This document shows positions 55,391 through 64,000 of a DNA stretch of 64,000 nucleotides, one piece after another. The notes under the pieces were generated by a model. It did no database searches, was not told the DNA's origin, and was given only the letters and a program-made list of their open reading frames with translations. The stretch is from Akkermansia sp. N21116 (lineage in GTDB: Bacteria; Verrucomicrobiota; Verrucomicrobiia; Verrucomicrobiales; Akkermansiaceae), in NCBI RefSeq assembly GCF_029854705.2, contig NZ_CP139035.1:248001-312000 (forward strand). Reading direction: 5' to 3'. Numbering within the stretch: position 1 is the stretch's first letter; each line of letters starts with the position of its first letter. The position numbers were made by a program, and so were the translations under genes.

Positions 55391-55408
55391 CGTTTTGTAG
55401 TAATCTGG

Positions 55409-56692
55409 TTAGTTGTTTCCATCCGTTTTTTCCTTCCGGGGAGAGCTGTCGCAACAGGGAGAATCTGCATGCCGCGGTTCATCGTCTTCCCCATAATCCC
55501 GAGCTCCGGGTTCATCTCCGTAGGCAGGCAGAGAAACCCGCGTTTCTTCCTTCAAATACTGGCGTTTGTAGTGAATCGCCGTTCCGGCCACATGGGCGGC
55601 AATGGCCGCACCGGCGGCAGCCATGGCCGCAACACCTACCTTGTTGGCATTCGCCTCAATCCCGAATCCATGAACATCGGGCAATTCCGTGTAGAATGGC
55701 GACATGCGATCGAAAAAATACAATTCCGTACAACCGATGCAGGGATGTCCCGCCTGGATCGGAAACGTGACATTGCCGTTCCACCGGACAATGGGACAAG
55801 GTGAAAACGTATTGGGTCCCTTGCAACCCATCTTGTACAGGCAGAATCCCTGGCGGGCATTCTCATCGTCGAACGACTGGACAAATTGTCCCGCATCGAA
55901 ATGGGCGCGGCGCGGGCAATTGTTGTGAATCCTCTGTCCATAGCCCATCAACGGCCTTCCCAGCCCATCGCAAGGAGGAGCTTGCCCCATCGTTAAAATG
56001 TACATGATCACAGCCGTAATCACATCTCCGATCGGAGGACAACCCGGTACATTGATAACGGGTACATCGGTCAAGACATCACGGACGCCAACTGCTCCCG
56101 TCGGATTCGGACGAGCTGCTTGCACGGATCCGAAAAAAGCACAGGCCCCGACAGCCAGCACGTAGGAGGCATTCTTGGCCGCACGGCGCAAAACCGCTTC
56201 AGTCGTTTCACCGCCGATCGTACAATATACGCCACCGTCCTTCATCGGAATGGAACCGTTGACTACGAGAATATGCGGTTCCTTCAGGGCGTCCTCCAAA
56301 GCCTTGTTGGCGGCTGTCCCGGAAGGAGCCATCAAGAGTTCCACATACGGCATTGACACCACAGACAATACCAGATTGCCGATTTCTTCATTGTAACTGC
56401 GTATTGTACTTTCCAAACATCCCGTACATTCCTGCAACTGAAGCCATACGACGACAGGACGTTTCAGATCGGCAATCTTCCGGGCAATTTCCTCCGCCCG
56501 GGTTTCTCCGCCAAAAGCAGAAGCAATCCCCATCAATCCGGCCAATTTCAGGCACCATGAATTAAACTGGCGTCGCGAAATGCCTCGTCTTTCCATGACT
56601 TCACCCAAAGTTTCCCCAGGCTTCCATGGCATGGGTTCCAACTCCGGCACTTCCGAGTCAAGGCCGGGCTTTTGCTGAGTATTCGGTTCCAT
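55409..56692 (-). CDS. [NiFe]-hydrogenase small subunit, Tat-exported
   Basis: A 427-aa subunit with three iron-sulfur clusters. A twin-arginine signal SRRQF (R40, R41) and hydrophobic stretch to about residue 60 send the folded enzyme to the periplasm. Proximal cluster: LQECTGCLES with ACAFFG and GCPP; distal and medial: NNCPRRAHFDAG, CLYKMGCKGPNTFSPC, and AGHPCIGC. A C-terminal hydrophobic helix (about 360-385) anchors it in the membrane. ATG 56692 (GGAG just upstream) is preferred to TTG 56740. It leads the operon of eleven genes. Confidence 0.92.
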   Translation of the reverse strand: MEPNTQQKPGLDSEVPELEPMPWKPGETLGEVMERRGISRRQFNSWCLKLAGLMGIASAFGGETRAEEIARKIADLKRPVVVWLQLQECTGCLESTIRSYNEEIGNLVLSVVSMPYVELLMAPSGTAANKALEDALKEPHILVVNGSIPMKDGGVYCTIGGETTEAVLRRAAKNASYVLAVGACAFFGSVQAARPNPTGAVGVRDVLTDVPVINVPGCPPIGDVITAVIMYILTMGQAPPCDGLGRPLMGYGQRIHNNCPRRAHFDAGQFVQSFDDENARQGFCLYKMGCKGPNTFSPCPIVRWNGNVTFPIQAGHPCIGCTELYFFDRMSPFYTELPDVHGFGIEANANKVGVAAMAAAGAAIAAHVAGTAIHYKRQYLKEETRVSLPAYGDEPGARDYGEDDEPRHADSPCCDSSPRKEKTDGNN

Positions 56693-56860
56693 AAGCTCCA
56701 AAGGAATCTGATTCCAAATGCCGTACTCCCGTTCAATCAAAAAAACTATTTTCGACAGATTCTTCTTGGGATTGGTTTGCCGAAATCAAAGGATCTTACA
56801 GCGTCCGCCAACCATTCCGGCACAGCTCGCCGGAAAACAAGAAGAACCCGGGAATCATCC

Positions 56861-58183
56861 TCACTTGGTAGGCATCACCACCAGTCTGCAAATCGTAATA
56901 GCCGCGGCATTGTCGATCGGCATTTCCTTGCAGGTATGTTCACTGCCCCAGGAGTCGGAAAAATAAATAACCTTTTTCTCCATATCGTAGCCGGTAATCA
57001 GGCGCATATGGCCTCCACGCGTCTGGCTGATCCGCATCGGTTCCGGGACAAGTCCCAACTGAACGGACCAGAACACCGGGATTCCGGCATCGACGTATTG
57101 TTTGATAGGCTTGATCCACCGCTCCATCTGTTGTTCGGAAGAACATCGAGCCTGTTTCAGCACTTCGGCATCACCCTTTTCCCAGATCGAGACCACATCC
57201 TTGGATTCGAATTTAGGTTTGTCGAGTTTGCGGGCGGCACGGTTGTACTCCTTAATCAGACGGAGATAGTCCTTGTACTCAAGAAGAGAATCGATATCGC
57301 GCACCCGGATCTGGAAACGGTTTCCGATTTTCTTGAGTGCTTCCACCATCTTCGAAACCGATGTTCCGCCATCTCCGGAAGCATCTGCAATAGAAGCCAG
57401 CTGGTGCTGGTCGATGTAATCCATCCCGTAATAAGAAAAAATACGCGCTGCCGTTGCCACGACGCAATACCCCTTTTGCCCCTGGTCCACCATGGGAATC
57501 CCCTCAATAACCGCTCCCTGGGTTCCGATTTTTTTCACATGGCTTTTCAGACTGTCCTTGACCGCCCGTTCCCCGGAAGAGCCGCGCATAAGAACCTGTT
57601 CGTCGGCACCCAATTTCAGACGGACAAATTCGGGTTCGAACTTGCTTCCCTTCCCTGTCGAGCTGGCCTCAAGAATGGCCGTGCCCTTGTCCCACTTCCA
57701 TTCGGAGCCCTTGATTCTGACGGCACTTTCCTTGCGGGAAGGCTTGTAGGGCCGAGCTTTCTGCTCCGTCATCCCGTCCAGAGCCGCCACGGAGGCATCC
57801 ACCAGCGCCTCAAATTCCTTTTCCGCGATCTCCCCATTATCCCCCTTATTGTACAGCATCGCCTGAACATGGGACAACTTGCCCTTCTCCACGGAGATCA
57901 GTGTTTCTCCCAGTTTGATCGAACCGACAGTAAATCGGGGCCGGGCAATACGAAGCGTCGTCTTTCCCTGATCCACCCATTCCCCCCGTTCGTTTTTGAG
58001 ATATTTACCGGCAAATTCTTTCAACGGCATGTCCCACAAGGCTCCGGATTTCAAATCCTCGGACCAGTCGCCGCCGGCCCAGGCCGACAAAATGCTACCG
58101 CAACAGAAAAGGATAGAAAGAATCTGCTTCACAACCCATACCAATAACCGATCCCAACCGTCCGGGTAAAGTCCATTATCCAT
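56861..58183 (-). CDS. Exported C39-like papain-fold cysteine protease, hypothetical
   Basis: A 440-aa protein with an N-terminal hydrophobic segment (about 12-36). The C-terminal half resembles peptidase C39-like domains: IPMVDQGQKGYCVVATAARI (catalytic Cys), QLASIADASGDGGTSV, GGHMRLITGYD (His) and YFSDSWG (Asp). The N-terminal half (about 37-240) is not recognised; it contains several beta-like stretches. It may be a periplasmic or surface protease, or an inactive relative. It diverges from clpB with 112 bp between the start codons, and ends 168 bp before the hydrogenase operon. Confidence 0.65.
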   Translation of the reverse strand: MDNGLYPDGWDRLLVWVVKQILSILFCCGSILSAWAGGDWSEDLKSGALWDMPLKEFAGKYLKNERGEWVDQGKTTLRIARPRFTVGSIKLGETLISVEKGKLSHVQAMLYNKGDNGEIAEKEFEALVDASVAALDGMTEQKARPYKPSRKESAVRIKGSEWKWDKGTAILEASSTGKGSKFEPEFVRLKLGADEQVLMRGSSGERAVKDSLKSHVKKIGTQGAVIEGIPMVDQGQKGYCVVATAARIFSYYGMDYIDQHQLASIADASGDGGTSVSKMVEALKKIGNRFQIRVRDIDSLLEYKDYLRLIKEYNRAARKLDKPKFESKDVVSIWEKGDAEVLKQARCSSEQQMERWIKPIKQYVDAGIPVFWSVQLGLVPEPMRISQTRGGHMRLITGYDMEKKVIYFSDSWGSEHTCKEMPIDNAAAITICRLVVMPTK

Positions 58184-58295
58184 ATTTATAAATTTTTCAA
58201 CATTCTGCCTTCCTTTATTGTCATAATCCCCATGTAACAAAGGTGGCATGCGGTCATTCCCATGGCGTACCCGCTCCATCCAAATATATTCAATT

Positions 58296-60881
58296 ATGCT
58301 CAACAACCTTACCACTAAATTTCAGGAAGCATTGATGCAGGCTCAGCGTTCCGCCGCTCAGGCGGGCCGTCCCGAAATCAATTCGCTTGATGTCCTCTGC
58401 TCCTTGCTGGAACAGGACGGAGGCATCCTTTCACCTATCCTCCGGAAAGCTGCCTGCGATCCGGGACTTCTTCTCCAAGCCGCAAAAAAGGAATTGGAAC
58501 GCGAACCGTCCCAAAAAGGAAGCACGACCCAGCCCCAGATCGGGCAGGATCTCGCCGGCGTTCTCCAAGCAGCCGACAAGGAACGCGAAGCCCTCAAAGA
58601 CGACTACCTGAGTGTCGAACATTTTATGCTCGGCGTTCTGGAAACGAATTCCAAAGCTTCCGCTCTCGTCAAAACCTTCGGTCTGGACAAAAACAATTAC
58701 ATGACCGCCATGAAGGAAGTCCGCGGCAACCAGCGCGTTACCGACGACAACCCTGAAGGCAAATATCAGACGCTGGAAAAATACGGAACCGACCTGACGG
58801 CTCGCGCCCGCGCCGGAAAAATCGACCCGGTAATCGGCCGCGACGAAGAAATCCGCCGTGTCCTGCAAATCCTGTCCCGACGTACCAAGAACAACCCCGT
58901 TCTCATCGGCGAACCGGGCGTCGGCAAAACCGCCATCGCCGAAGGCCTCGCCCGGCGTATCGTCAACGGCGACGTGCCGGAGAGCATGAAGAACAAGCGC
59001 ATCGTCTCACTCAGCATCGGCTCCATGCTGGCCGGTGCCAAATACCGGGGCGAATTCGAAGAACGTCTCAAAGCATTCCTCAAAGAAGTAACGGATTCCA
59101 ATGGAGAAATCATTCTCTTCATTGACGAACTCCATACCATCGTCGGCGCCGGAGCCAGCGAAGGAGCCGTCGACGCCTCCAACCTGCTCAAGCCGGCTCT
59201 TGCCCGTGGAGAACTCCGCACCATCGGAGCTACCACTCTGGACGAATACCGCAAGTACATCGAAAAAGATCCGGCCCTCGAACGCCGCTTCCAACCCGTC
59301 CTCGTCGGAGAACCCAGCGTGGAAGATACCATCGCCATCCTGCGCGGGTTGAAAGAACGCTACGAAGTCCACCACGGTGTCCACATCACGGACTCGGCAC
59401 TCGTCGCCGCTGCCACATTGTCCGACCGCTACATTTCCGACCGCTTCCTGCCTGACAAAGCCGTCGACCTCGTCGATGAAGCCGCTGCCCGCCTGAAAAT
59501 CGAACTCGACTCCATGCCCTCGGAAATCGACCAGATCGAACGCGAATCCATGCAGCTTGAAATGGAACGCCAGGCCCTAGTCAAGGAAAAGGACGCCGAC
59601 AGCAAGGCGCGCCTCGAAAAAATCGTCAAGGAACTGGCCGACCTCAAGGAAAAATCCTCGTCCATGATCGCCAAATGGAAGAATGAAAAAGCAGTCATCG
59701 ACGCTGTCCGCAAAGAACAGGAACGGATCGACCAACTGCGTACCGACGCCGAACAGGCCAAACGCCTGGGCGACCTCGGCAAAGCATCCCAGATTACTTA
59801 CGGCGACATCCCCGAAGCGGAAAAAAACCTCAAGGAAGCCCAGCAACACCTGAGCGAACTCCAACAACAGGATGGAGGCGGACTTCTTAAGGAGGAAGTC
59901 ACCGAAATGGACATCGCCAAGGTCGTTTCCAGCTGGACGGGCATCCCCGCCGCACGCATGCAGGAGGGAGAACGTGAAAAACTCGTCCACATGGAAGAAC
60001 GCATCGGCAAACGCGTCATCGGCCAGCAGAAAGCCGTCAAGGCAGTCGCTGATGCCGTTCGCCGTGCGCGAGCAGGCTTGCAGGATGAAAACCGCCCGAT
60101 CGGTTCATTCCTCTTCCTCGGTCCGACCGGGGTTGGCAAAACCGAACTCAGCAAGGCTCTGGCGGAATTCCTCTTCGACAACGAAGGGGCCATGATCCGT
60201 ATCGACATGTCGGAATATATGGAAAAGCACTCAGTCGCCCGCCTGATCGGAGCACCTCCCGGATACGTCGGCTACGATGAAGGCGGACAGCTCTCGGAAG
60301 CCGTTCGGCGCAAGCCGTACTGCGTCGTCCTCTTCGACGAAATCGAAAAGGCCCACCCGGACGTTTTCAATGTCCTGCTCCAAGTGCTTGACGACGGACG
60401 CATCACCGACGGACAGGGCCGCACGGTCGATTTCCGAAACACGGTCATCATCATGACGTCCAACATCGGCAGCCAATTCATCCTCAATGAATCCAATGCA
60501 GAGCAACGCGAAGCAAAGGCCATGGAAACCCTGCGCTCGCACTTCAGGCCCGAGTTCCTCAACCGCATCGACGAAATTATCATCTTCGACCGTCTCACTG
60601 CCGAAGAACTCAAAGGCATTGTCGACATCCAGCTTGAACGTGTCCGCAAACGCCTCGAAGCCAAGGGAATGTTCCTGAAAATGACGCCGGAAGCAACCGC
60701 CCTCGTCGCCGACCACGGTTTCGACCCCGTCTATGGGGCCCGGCCTCTCAAGAGAGCTATTCAGCAAGACATCCTCGATCCCCTCAGCCTTCAGTTGCTG
60801 GAAGGGAAATTCCCCGAAGGCTCCGTCATCACCGTTCACGTCAAAAACGGCAGACTCGTCTTCGAAAGCGAAGAGAAATAG
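58296..60881 (+). CDS. clpB: ATP-dependent chaperone ClpB
   Basis: An 861-aa disaggregase that works with DnaK. Clp-N repeats (1-150), AAA+ domain 1 with [13 protein letters not shown], a coiled-coil M domain (about 405-520, rich in Glu, Lys and Gln), and AAA+ domain 2 with [13 protein letters not shown]. The start [13 protein letters not shown] matches ClpB. No CIRCE element was found upstream. A weak hairpin with a short T-run follows at about 60906-60940. Confidence 0.95.
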   Translation: MLNNLTTKFQEALMQAQRSAAQAGRPEINSLDVLCSLLEQDGGILSPILRKAACDPGLLLQAAKKELEREPSQKGSTTQPQIGQDLAGVLQAADKEREALKDDYLSVEHFMLGVLETNSKASALVKTFGLDKNNYMTAMKEVRGNQRVTDDNPEGKYQTLEKYGTDLTARARAGKIDPVIGRDEEIRRVLQILSRRTKNNPVLIGEPGVGKTAIAEGLARRIVNGDVPESMKNKRIVSLSIGSMLAGAKYRGEFEERLKAFLKEVTDSNGEIILFIDELHTIVGAGASEGAVDASNLLKPALARGELRTIGATTLDEYRKYIEKDPALERRFQPVLVGEPSVEDTIAILRGLKERYEVHHGVHITDSALVAAATLSDRYISDRFLPDKAVDLVDEAAARLKIELDSMPSEIDQIERESMQLEMERQALVKEKDADSKARLEKIVKELADLKEKSSSMIAKWKNEKAVIDAVRKEQERIDQLRTDAEQAKRLGDLGKASQITYGDIPEAEKNLKEAQQHLSELQQQDGGGLLKEEVTEMDIAKVVSSWTGIPAARMQEGEREKLVHMEERIGKRVIGQQKAVKAVADAVRRARAGLQDENRPIGSFLFLGPTGVGKTELSKALAEFLFDNEGAMIRIDMSEYMEKHSVARLIGAPPGYVGYDEGGQLSEAVRRKPYCVVLFDEIEKAHPDVFNVLLQVLDDGRITDGQGRTVDFRNTVIIMTSNIGSQFILNESNAEQREAKAMETLRSHFRPEFLNRIDEIIIFDRLTAEELKGIVDIQLERVRKRLEAKGMFLKMTPEATALVADHGFDPVYGARPLKRAIQQDILDPLSLQLLEGKFPEGSVITVHVKNGRLVFESEEK

Positions 60882-60998
60882 CCTCCCGTTTATCAAGCCC
60901 ACATCCAGGCTCGCCCCGTCGTACCGGGACGGGCCTGTTTCAGTTCCTGCTAATACACTGCCGGATTCCCGCCATGTCTTGAGAAAACTGATAGATAC

Positions 60999-61018
60999 GA
61001 TTCCGACGACTCGGAATC
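60999..61018 (+). repeat. Perfect 8-bp hairpin upstream of the acyltransferase gene
   Basis: GATTCCGA and TCGGAATC enclose a four-base loop, 34 bases before the acyltransferase ATG at 61053. No T-tract follows, so a leader structure or operator is more likely than a terminator. The rest of 60882-61052 has no gene. Confidence 0.35.
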
Positions 61019-61052
61019 CGCTTGCGTTCCCGACAGAAAAAACGCATAGGGT

Positions 61053-62132
61053 ATGCACATGCAACAGGATTCGACCGTACAGCCCCCCCAATCAGGAGCC
61101 CGGCGCGTCGCCTGGGTGGACATCGCACGCGTCTATGCCGCGATCATCATCATTGCCAACCACCTCAACCTGTTCTCTCCGGATCTTTACCGAACCCTGT
61201 GGGCGCAATTCCTTTTTGCCAGAACTCCGTTTTTCTTAATTCTTGCCGCTTATTTTGTCGGAAGAGGAGCATTCGGAACATTTCGGCTCAACCAATTGTT
61301 CCTGATCAAGCGGGCAAGGTTTCTGTTCTATCCCTACCTTCTCTGGTGTACGGCGGCCTTGGTACTGACGGGAACGTCTCCCCATACTCCCCATGTCGAA
61401 ACCTTCGCCCCTTTTTTTGCCTGGCTGCACGGAGGATCCCTTCCCTGGACGGATGCCTTCAAAGCACTCGCCAAATGTTACGGATTGGGTGGTCACCCCG
61501 TGGATGCTCCGCTATGGTTTTTGAGGGACATCATTCTTTTCACGTTTATTGCCCCGCTGCTCATGCGACTGGGAAAGTACGTGCTGCCTGTCGGCCTTGT
61601 CCTCCTTTCCTTCAATTTCTTTGCCCAGGGAGATCTGGGGCATGACTGGCCGACACCCGACAGTCTGGGATTCTTCTGCCTGGGCTTGTTCCTGTCCCGG
61701 CATTCACTGGACGAACTCCACGCCATCATCCGCCCGGTAGCGGCGTTCTTCGCGGCAGTATTGATTCCCCTGACAGTATGGCTGATCCTGAACCGCGACC
61801 AACATTCCATCATTTTGGTCATGATCGGTCTCGTCAGTCTCATTTCCGTCGCCATGCTGACGGAAGACCATCTCCCACGCATCGGGAAATGGCTGGCGCA
61901 ACTGGCTCCTGCCGGATTCCTCGTTTTCGGAGCCCACCATATTATCATCATCCTGCTTCAGGACAGCGGATGGATTTCCTGTAAAGGATGGCTTTGGGAC
62001 GTTACCTGGCTGGTCCTCGTTCCCGCGATCTATGCAATAATATGCGCCGTATTCTTCCTGATCAGGAAGTATGCTCCCGCCCTTTTGCCTTATGTGGCAG
62101 GTTACCGCGTCAAACCCGCACAGAGAGCCTGA
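61053..62132 (+). CDS. Acyltransferase 3 family membrane protein
   Basis: A 359-aa inner-membrane protein with about ten hydrophobic segments. It starts with RRVAWVDIARVYAAIIIIANH, where the final His matches the catalytic position of Acyl_transf_3 enzymes that O-acetylate sugars of LPS, exopolysaccharide or glucans. The APLWFLRDI and LLMRLGKYVLPV regions are also family-like. The acceptor is unknown. It follows clpB on the same strand but 171 bp away and is convergent with the corrinoid genes. Confidence 0.82.
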   Translation: MHMQQDSTVQPPQSGARRVAWVDIARVYAAIIIIANHLNLFSPDLYRTLWAQFLFARTPFFLILAAYFVGRGAFGTFRLNQLFLIKRARFLFYPYLLWCTAALVLTGTSPHTPHVETFAPFFAWLHGGSLPWTDAFKALAKCYGLGGHPVDAPLWFLRDIILFTFIAPLLMRLGKYVLPVGLVLLSFNFFAQGDLGHDWPTPDSLGFFCLGLFLSRHSLDELHAIIRPVAAFFAAVLIPLTVWLILNRDQHSIILVMIGLVSLISVAMLTEDHLPRIGKWLAQLAPAGFLVFGAHHIIIILLQDSGWISCKGWLWDVTWLVLVPAIYAIICAVFFLIRKYAPALLPYVAGYRVKPAQRA

Positions 62133-62148
62133 CGCGGCAGAAATTCCC

Positions 62149-63162
62149 TCACAGATGCGGGTCGAATTCCCGCACGGCCTCGAAAAACGCCCGTATATTC
62201 TCCCAGGATGTCGAAGGAGGAATATCACATCCTGAAGAAATCATGAAATTGGGCCACTTCGCGCATTTTCCCAGCAAGGCAACCGTGGTTGCCCGAATAG
62301 ATTCCGGCGTTCCTTCACGGAATTGTCCGGACGGATCCACGTTCCCCATGGCAAGAACATGCGGAGGGACCTGGGGCATGACGTCCGCCATGTCCACGGC
62401 ATTGCCGAAGTGCAGGGCGGCGGCACCCGTTCCGGCAATGGAGTCAACCATGTGCACGGCACTGCCTCCGCAATTATGGTAGATCACGATAAAGTCGTCG
62501 TCCTGGACACGTTCCACAATGTGTTTGACGTACCGGGATGAGAATTCATCTCCGAACTCGGGGGAAAGGAGGCCGGCCATCGGCTCCGCCATCACAACAC
62601 CGTCGGCTCCGGCCCGCTTGAATGCCAGAGCGTACTCTTCCAAAAAGGAGGTCGTTTTGTCTAGCAGGGTATGTACGGTTTCGGGAGATTCATAGCAGGC
62701 CATCATGATGCCGGTAATATCCATCAGACGTCCGGCCAAAGAGAACGGGCCAATCATGCCGGCAAACACGGGACGGTCCCGAATCAATTCGACGGCTTGC
62801 GAAACGGCGTCGACATAAAGCCCGGATCGCCCGGTACCAACGGCAGGTATGACCAGCCGCTCTACTTCCTCAGGCGTTGAAACGAGGCTCCCAACAATAG
62901 TCGGAACTTCGTCGTCGGATACATGGACGGTTCCGCCAAAGCATTCCGCTTCCACGGACAAATCCATCAAGCTGACGGCTGCTACGGAATCCACTTGCCG
63001 AGCAACCGTTTCCATGGCACGGGCCTGCAAGCTACTGTCGGAAATCAGTTCCTTGACGGTAATCCCCATCAGGGAGACTGCAGGGAACGAAAGAATGGGC
63101 ATGGCCCTGCATTCGGAGGAGGCGATACAATCCGCCACCCATTGTTTCATTTTTCTATTCAT
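62149..63162 (-). CDS. Uroporphyrinogen-decarboxylase-fold corrinoid methyltransferase (MtaA/CmuA-like)
   Basis: A 337-aa protein of the URO-D superfamily branch that transfers methyl groups from methylated corrinoid proteins to a thiol such as coenzyme M or another acceptor. The zinc motif is present: YHNCGGS (H, C) and SSGCDIP (second C). The coupling (4-bp ATGA overlap) with the MetH-activation-like gene and the corrinoid protein upstream supports this over heme synthesis. The methyl donor (methanol, methylamine or methoxy compound) is unknown. Confidence 0.8.
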   Translation of the reverse strand: MNRKMKQWVADCIASSECRAMPILSFPAVSLMGITVKELISDSSLQARAMETVARQVDSVAAVSLMDLSVEAECFGGTVHVSDDEVPTIVGSLVSTPEEVERLVIPAVGTGRSGLYVDAVSQAVELIRDRPVFAGMIGPFSLAGRLMDITGIMMACYESPETVHTLLDKTTSFLEEYALAFKRAGADGVVMAEPMAGLLSPEFGDEFSSRYVKHIVERVQDDDFIVIYHNCGGSAVHMVDSIAGTGAAALHFGNAVDMADVMPQVPPHVLAMGNVDPSGQFREGTPESIRATTVALLGKCAKWPNFMISSGCDIPPSTSWENIRAFFEAVREFDPHL

Positions 63163-63893
63163 ATCGATTCAGGTTTAATTGAATGCCTCTCTTGGGGGAG
63201 GCGGCGTTTGTAACAATCTTTTTTCCGGCAAATAGCGCACCCGTACGGCATTTTGACCAGTCCATGCCCCAATCCTACGACAGAACTCACGGATTTAATC
63301 GGCACCATGAGACAGGACTCCGTCAGGGACACGCCGCAAAAAGCGTCGGGAAGCAGAGAAAACAGCATTTTCTGCTCCATTACGTCCCAGCCGCAATAAC
63401 CGGGACTGTACGAATTGGAAATATGCAGTCCTTCCCGGGCACAAATGGTTTCCAGAGCGTCCAGAGCCCGTGCAGCAACGGCTTCCACAATGGCAGATCC
63501 CAGGGAATCCGCAACCAAAAGCCTGACCATGTCTCCGGAACATTCCACATCGTGCCGCCAGGCATCGTAAGCGGACCCTGCCGTTGCCACCAAAAGGAAG
63601 AAGTCTTCACTTCCGCGAAGGCAGTGCATAATGATCCGGTCCGGATGGAATTCTTTATCTTCCAAACGAAGCGTACGGCCATCTACAATATCTCCCTCAA
63701 CAGTTCTAAACCCGAACGACGGCGCACAAATGGAGGCCAGCTCCCGCTTCATGTCATCCAGTATGACCAGAATCCTGGGATCAGCCTCATGGTCGCCATA
63801 TCCCATGTAACGGCAGACTTCAATGTCCGGAACGGACAGGGAGACAAAATCCACGGGAACTGTCTCCAGCATAGGCGGAAGGGAGGTCTTCAT
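63159..63893 (-). CDS. Vitamin B12-dependent methionine synthase activation-domain-like protein
   Basis: A 244-aa standalone protein resembling the MetH SAM-binding reactivation domain: ISNSYSPGYCGWDVMEQKM corresponds to the RxSPGYG.wp..eQ signature. The C-terminal segment CAICRKKDCYKRR has a small cysteine cluster, which may hold an iron-sulfur centre. In methyltransferase clusters such proteins may reactivate inactive Co(II) corrinoid. The gene starts 21 bp after the partial corrinoid protein. Confidence 0.75.
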   Translation of the reverse strand: MKTSLPPMLETVPVDFVSLSVPDIEVCRYMGYGDHEADPRILVILDDMKRELASICAPSFGFRTVEGDIVDGRTLRLEDKEFHPDRIIMHCLRGSEDFFLLVATAGSAYDAWRHDVECSGDMVRLLVADSLGSAIVEAVAARALDALETICAREGLHISNSYSPGYCGWDVMEQKMLFSLLPDAFCGVSLTESCLMVPIKSVSSVVGLGHGLVKMPYGCAICRKKDCYKRRLPQERHSIKPESI

Positions 63894-63914
63894 GGCCGGA
63901 GAGAAAAGGGCATT

Positions 63915-64000
63915 TTATGCACTCTGGACAAGAGAACGTGCCAGAGACACGGCGGCATTGGCATTCGGGCTGAAACCGTCCGCACCAATGGTACGGGCAA
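63915..64000 (-). CDS. Corrinoid (B12-binding) protein, C-terminal fragment at the window edge
   Basis: The minus-strand frame ends ARTIGADGFSPNANAAVSLA followed by RSLVQSA and a TAA at 63917-63915. This is the end of an MtaC/MtbC-type cobalamin-binding domain (GADGxxPNA..AV.LA). The rest lies outside the window. It is the first visible gene of the methyltransferase operon. Confidence 0.65.
   Translation of the reverse strand, partial: ARTIGADGFSPNANAAVSLARSLVQSA

Noticed and set aside
56815-56835. 7-bp hairpin TTCCGGC/GCCGGAA between the C39-like gene and the hydrogenase operon
   Set aside because: No T-tract on either side, so it was not called as a terminator; may be chance in GC-rich DNA.
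1-64000. CRISPR array, tRNA, rRNA, IS element, prophage or toxin-antitoxin pair
   Set aside because: Searched for by eye on both strands in the gaps; none with supportable features was found. A scan with tRNAscan-SE or an IS database was not possible here.

Overview
The window looks like chromosomal DNA of a Gram-negative, gut-type member of the Verrucomicrobiota, probably Akkermansia-like. This is inferred from gene content only; no search was run. Pointers are host-glycan enzymes (a GH89 alpha-N-acetylglucosaminidase, a GH2 glycosidase, a secreted sulfatase), a giant autotransporter built of beta-strand repeats, an LPS export set (KdsA, LptC/A/B), moderate-to-high GC, weak Shine-Dalgarno signals and very tight operons with 1-8 bp overlaps. 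No tRNA, rRNA, CRISPR array, insertion sequence or prophage was seen.

Layout. 1-2.5 kb: GH89 gene broken by a single-base frameshift in a G7 tract. 2.5-3.7 kb: two-gene chromate transporter. 4.0-6.0 kb: FNT channel translationally coupled to a DegT-like PLP protein. 6.0-7.9 kb: MATE exporter and a GNAT acetyltransferase. 8.1-12.8 kb: M42 peptidase, AhbC/AhbD-like radical SAM heme-synthesis pair, ROK kinase. 12.9-16.0 kb: tadA, lipA, triheme cytochrome c peroxidase. 16.0-18.9 kb: bioA, dnaB. 19.1 kb: an SRP RNA gene on the + strand. 19.3-32.6 kb (minus): GH2, typA, PcrA/UvrD helicase, OmpA-like protein, mpl, HAD phosphatase, lptB, lptA, lptC-like, kdsA. 32.7-43.7 kb: autotransporter of about 3670 residues, preceded by a perfect 17-bp inverted repeat around 112 bp of AT-rich DNA. 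44.1 kb: ferritin-like protein. 44.5-56.7 kb: complete uptake [NiFe]-hydrogenase operon (small, large, cytochrome b, protease, HypA, B, F, C, D, E) with a sulfatase gene embedded between hypD and hypE. 56.9-62.1 kb: C39-like cysteine protease divergent from clpB, then an acyltransferase. 62.1-64.0 kb: a corrinoid methyltransferase module (MtaA-like, MetH-activation-like, and the C-terminus of a B12-binding protein at the edge).

How it fits together. The hydrogenase would feed periplasmic H2 oxidation electrons through a membrane b-type cytochrome to quinone; AhbC/AhbD would supply heme by the siroheme route for this cytochrome and for the c-type peroxidase. The envelope cluster supplies Kdo and LPS transport. 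The glycosidases and sulfatase suit life on host glycans.

Most interesting candidates: a possible invertible promoter ahead of the autotransporter, a G8 tract inside the apparent kdsA promoter, a P-type-ATPase-like N-domain fused to the hydrogenase cytochrome, the sulfatase embedded in the hyp operon, and an SRP RNA with a GAGA loop.
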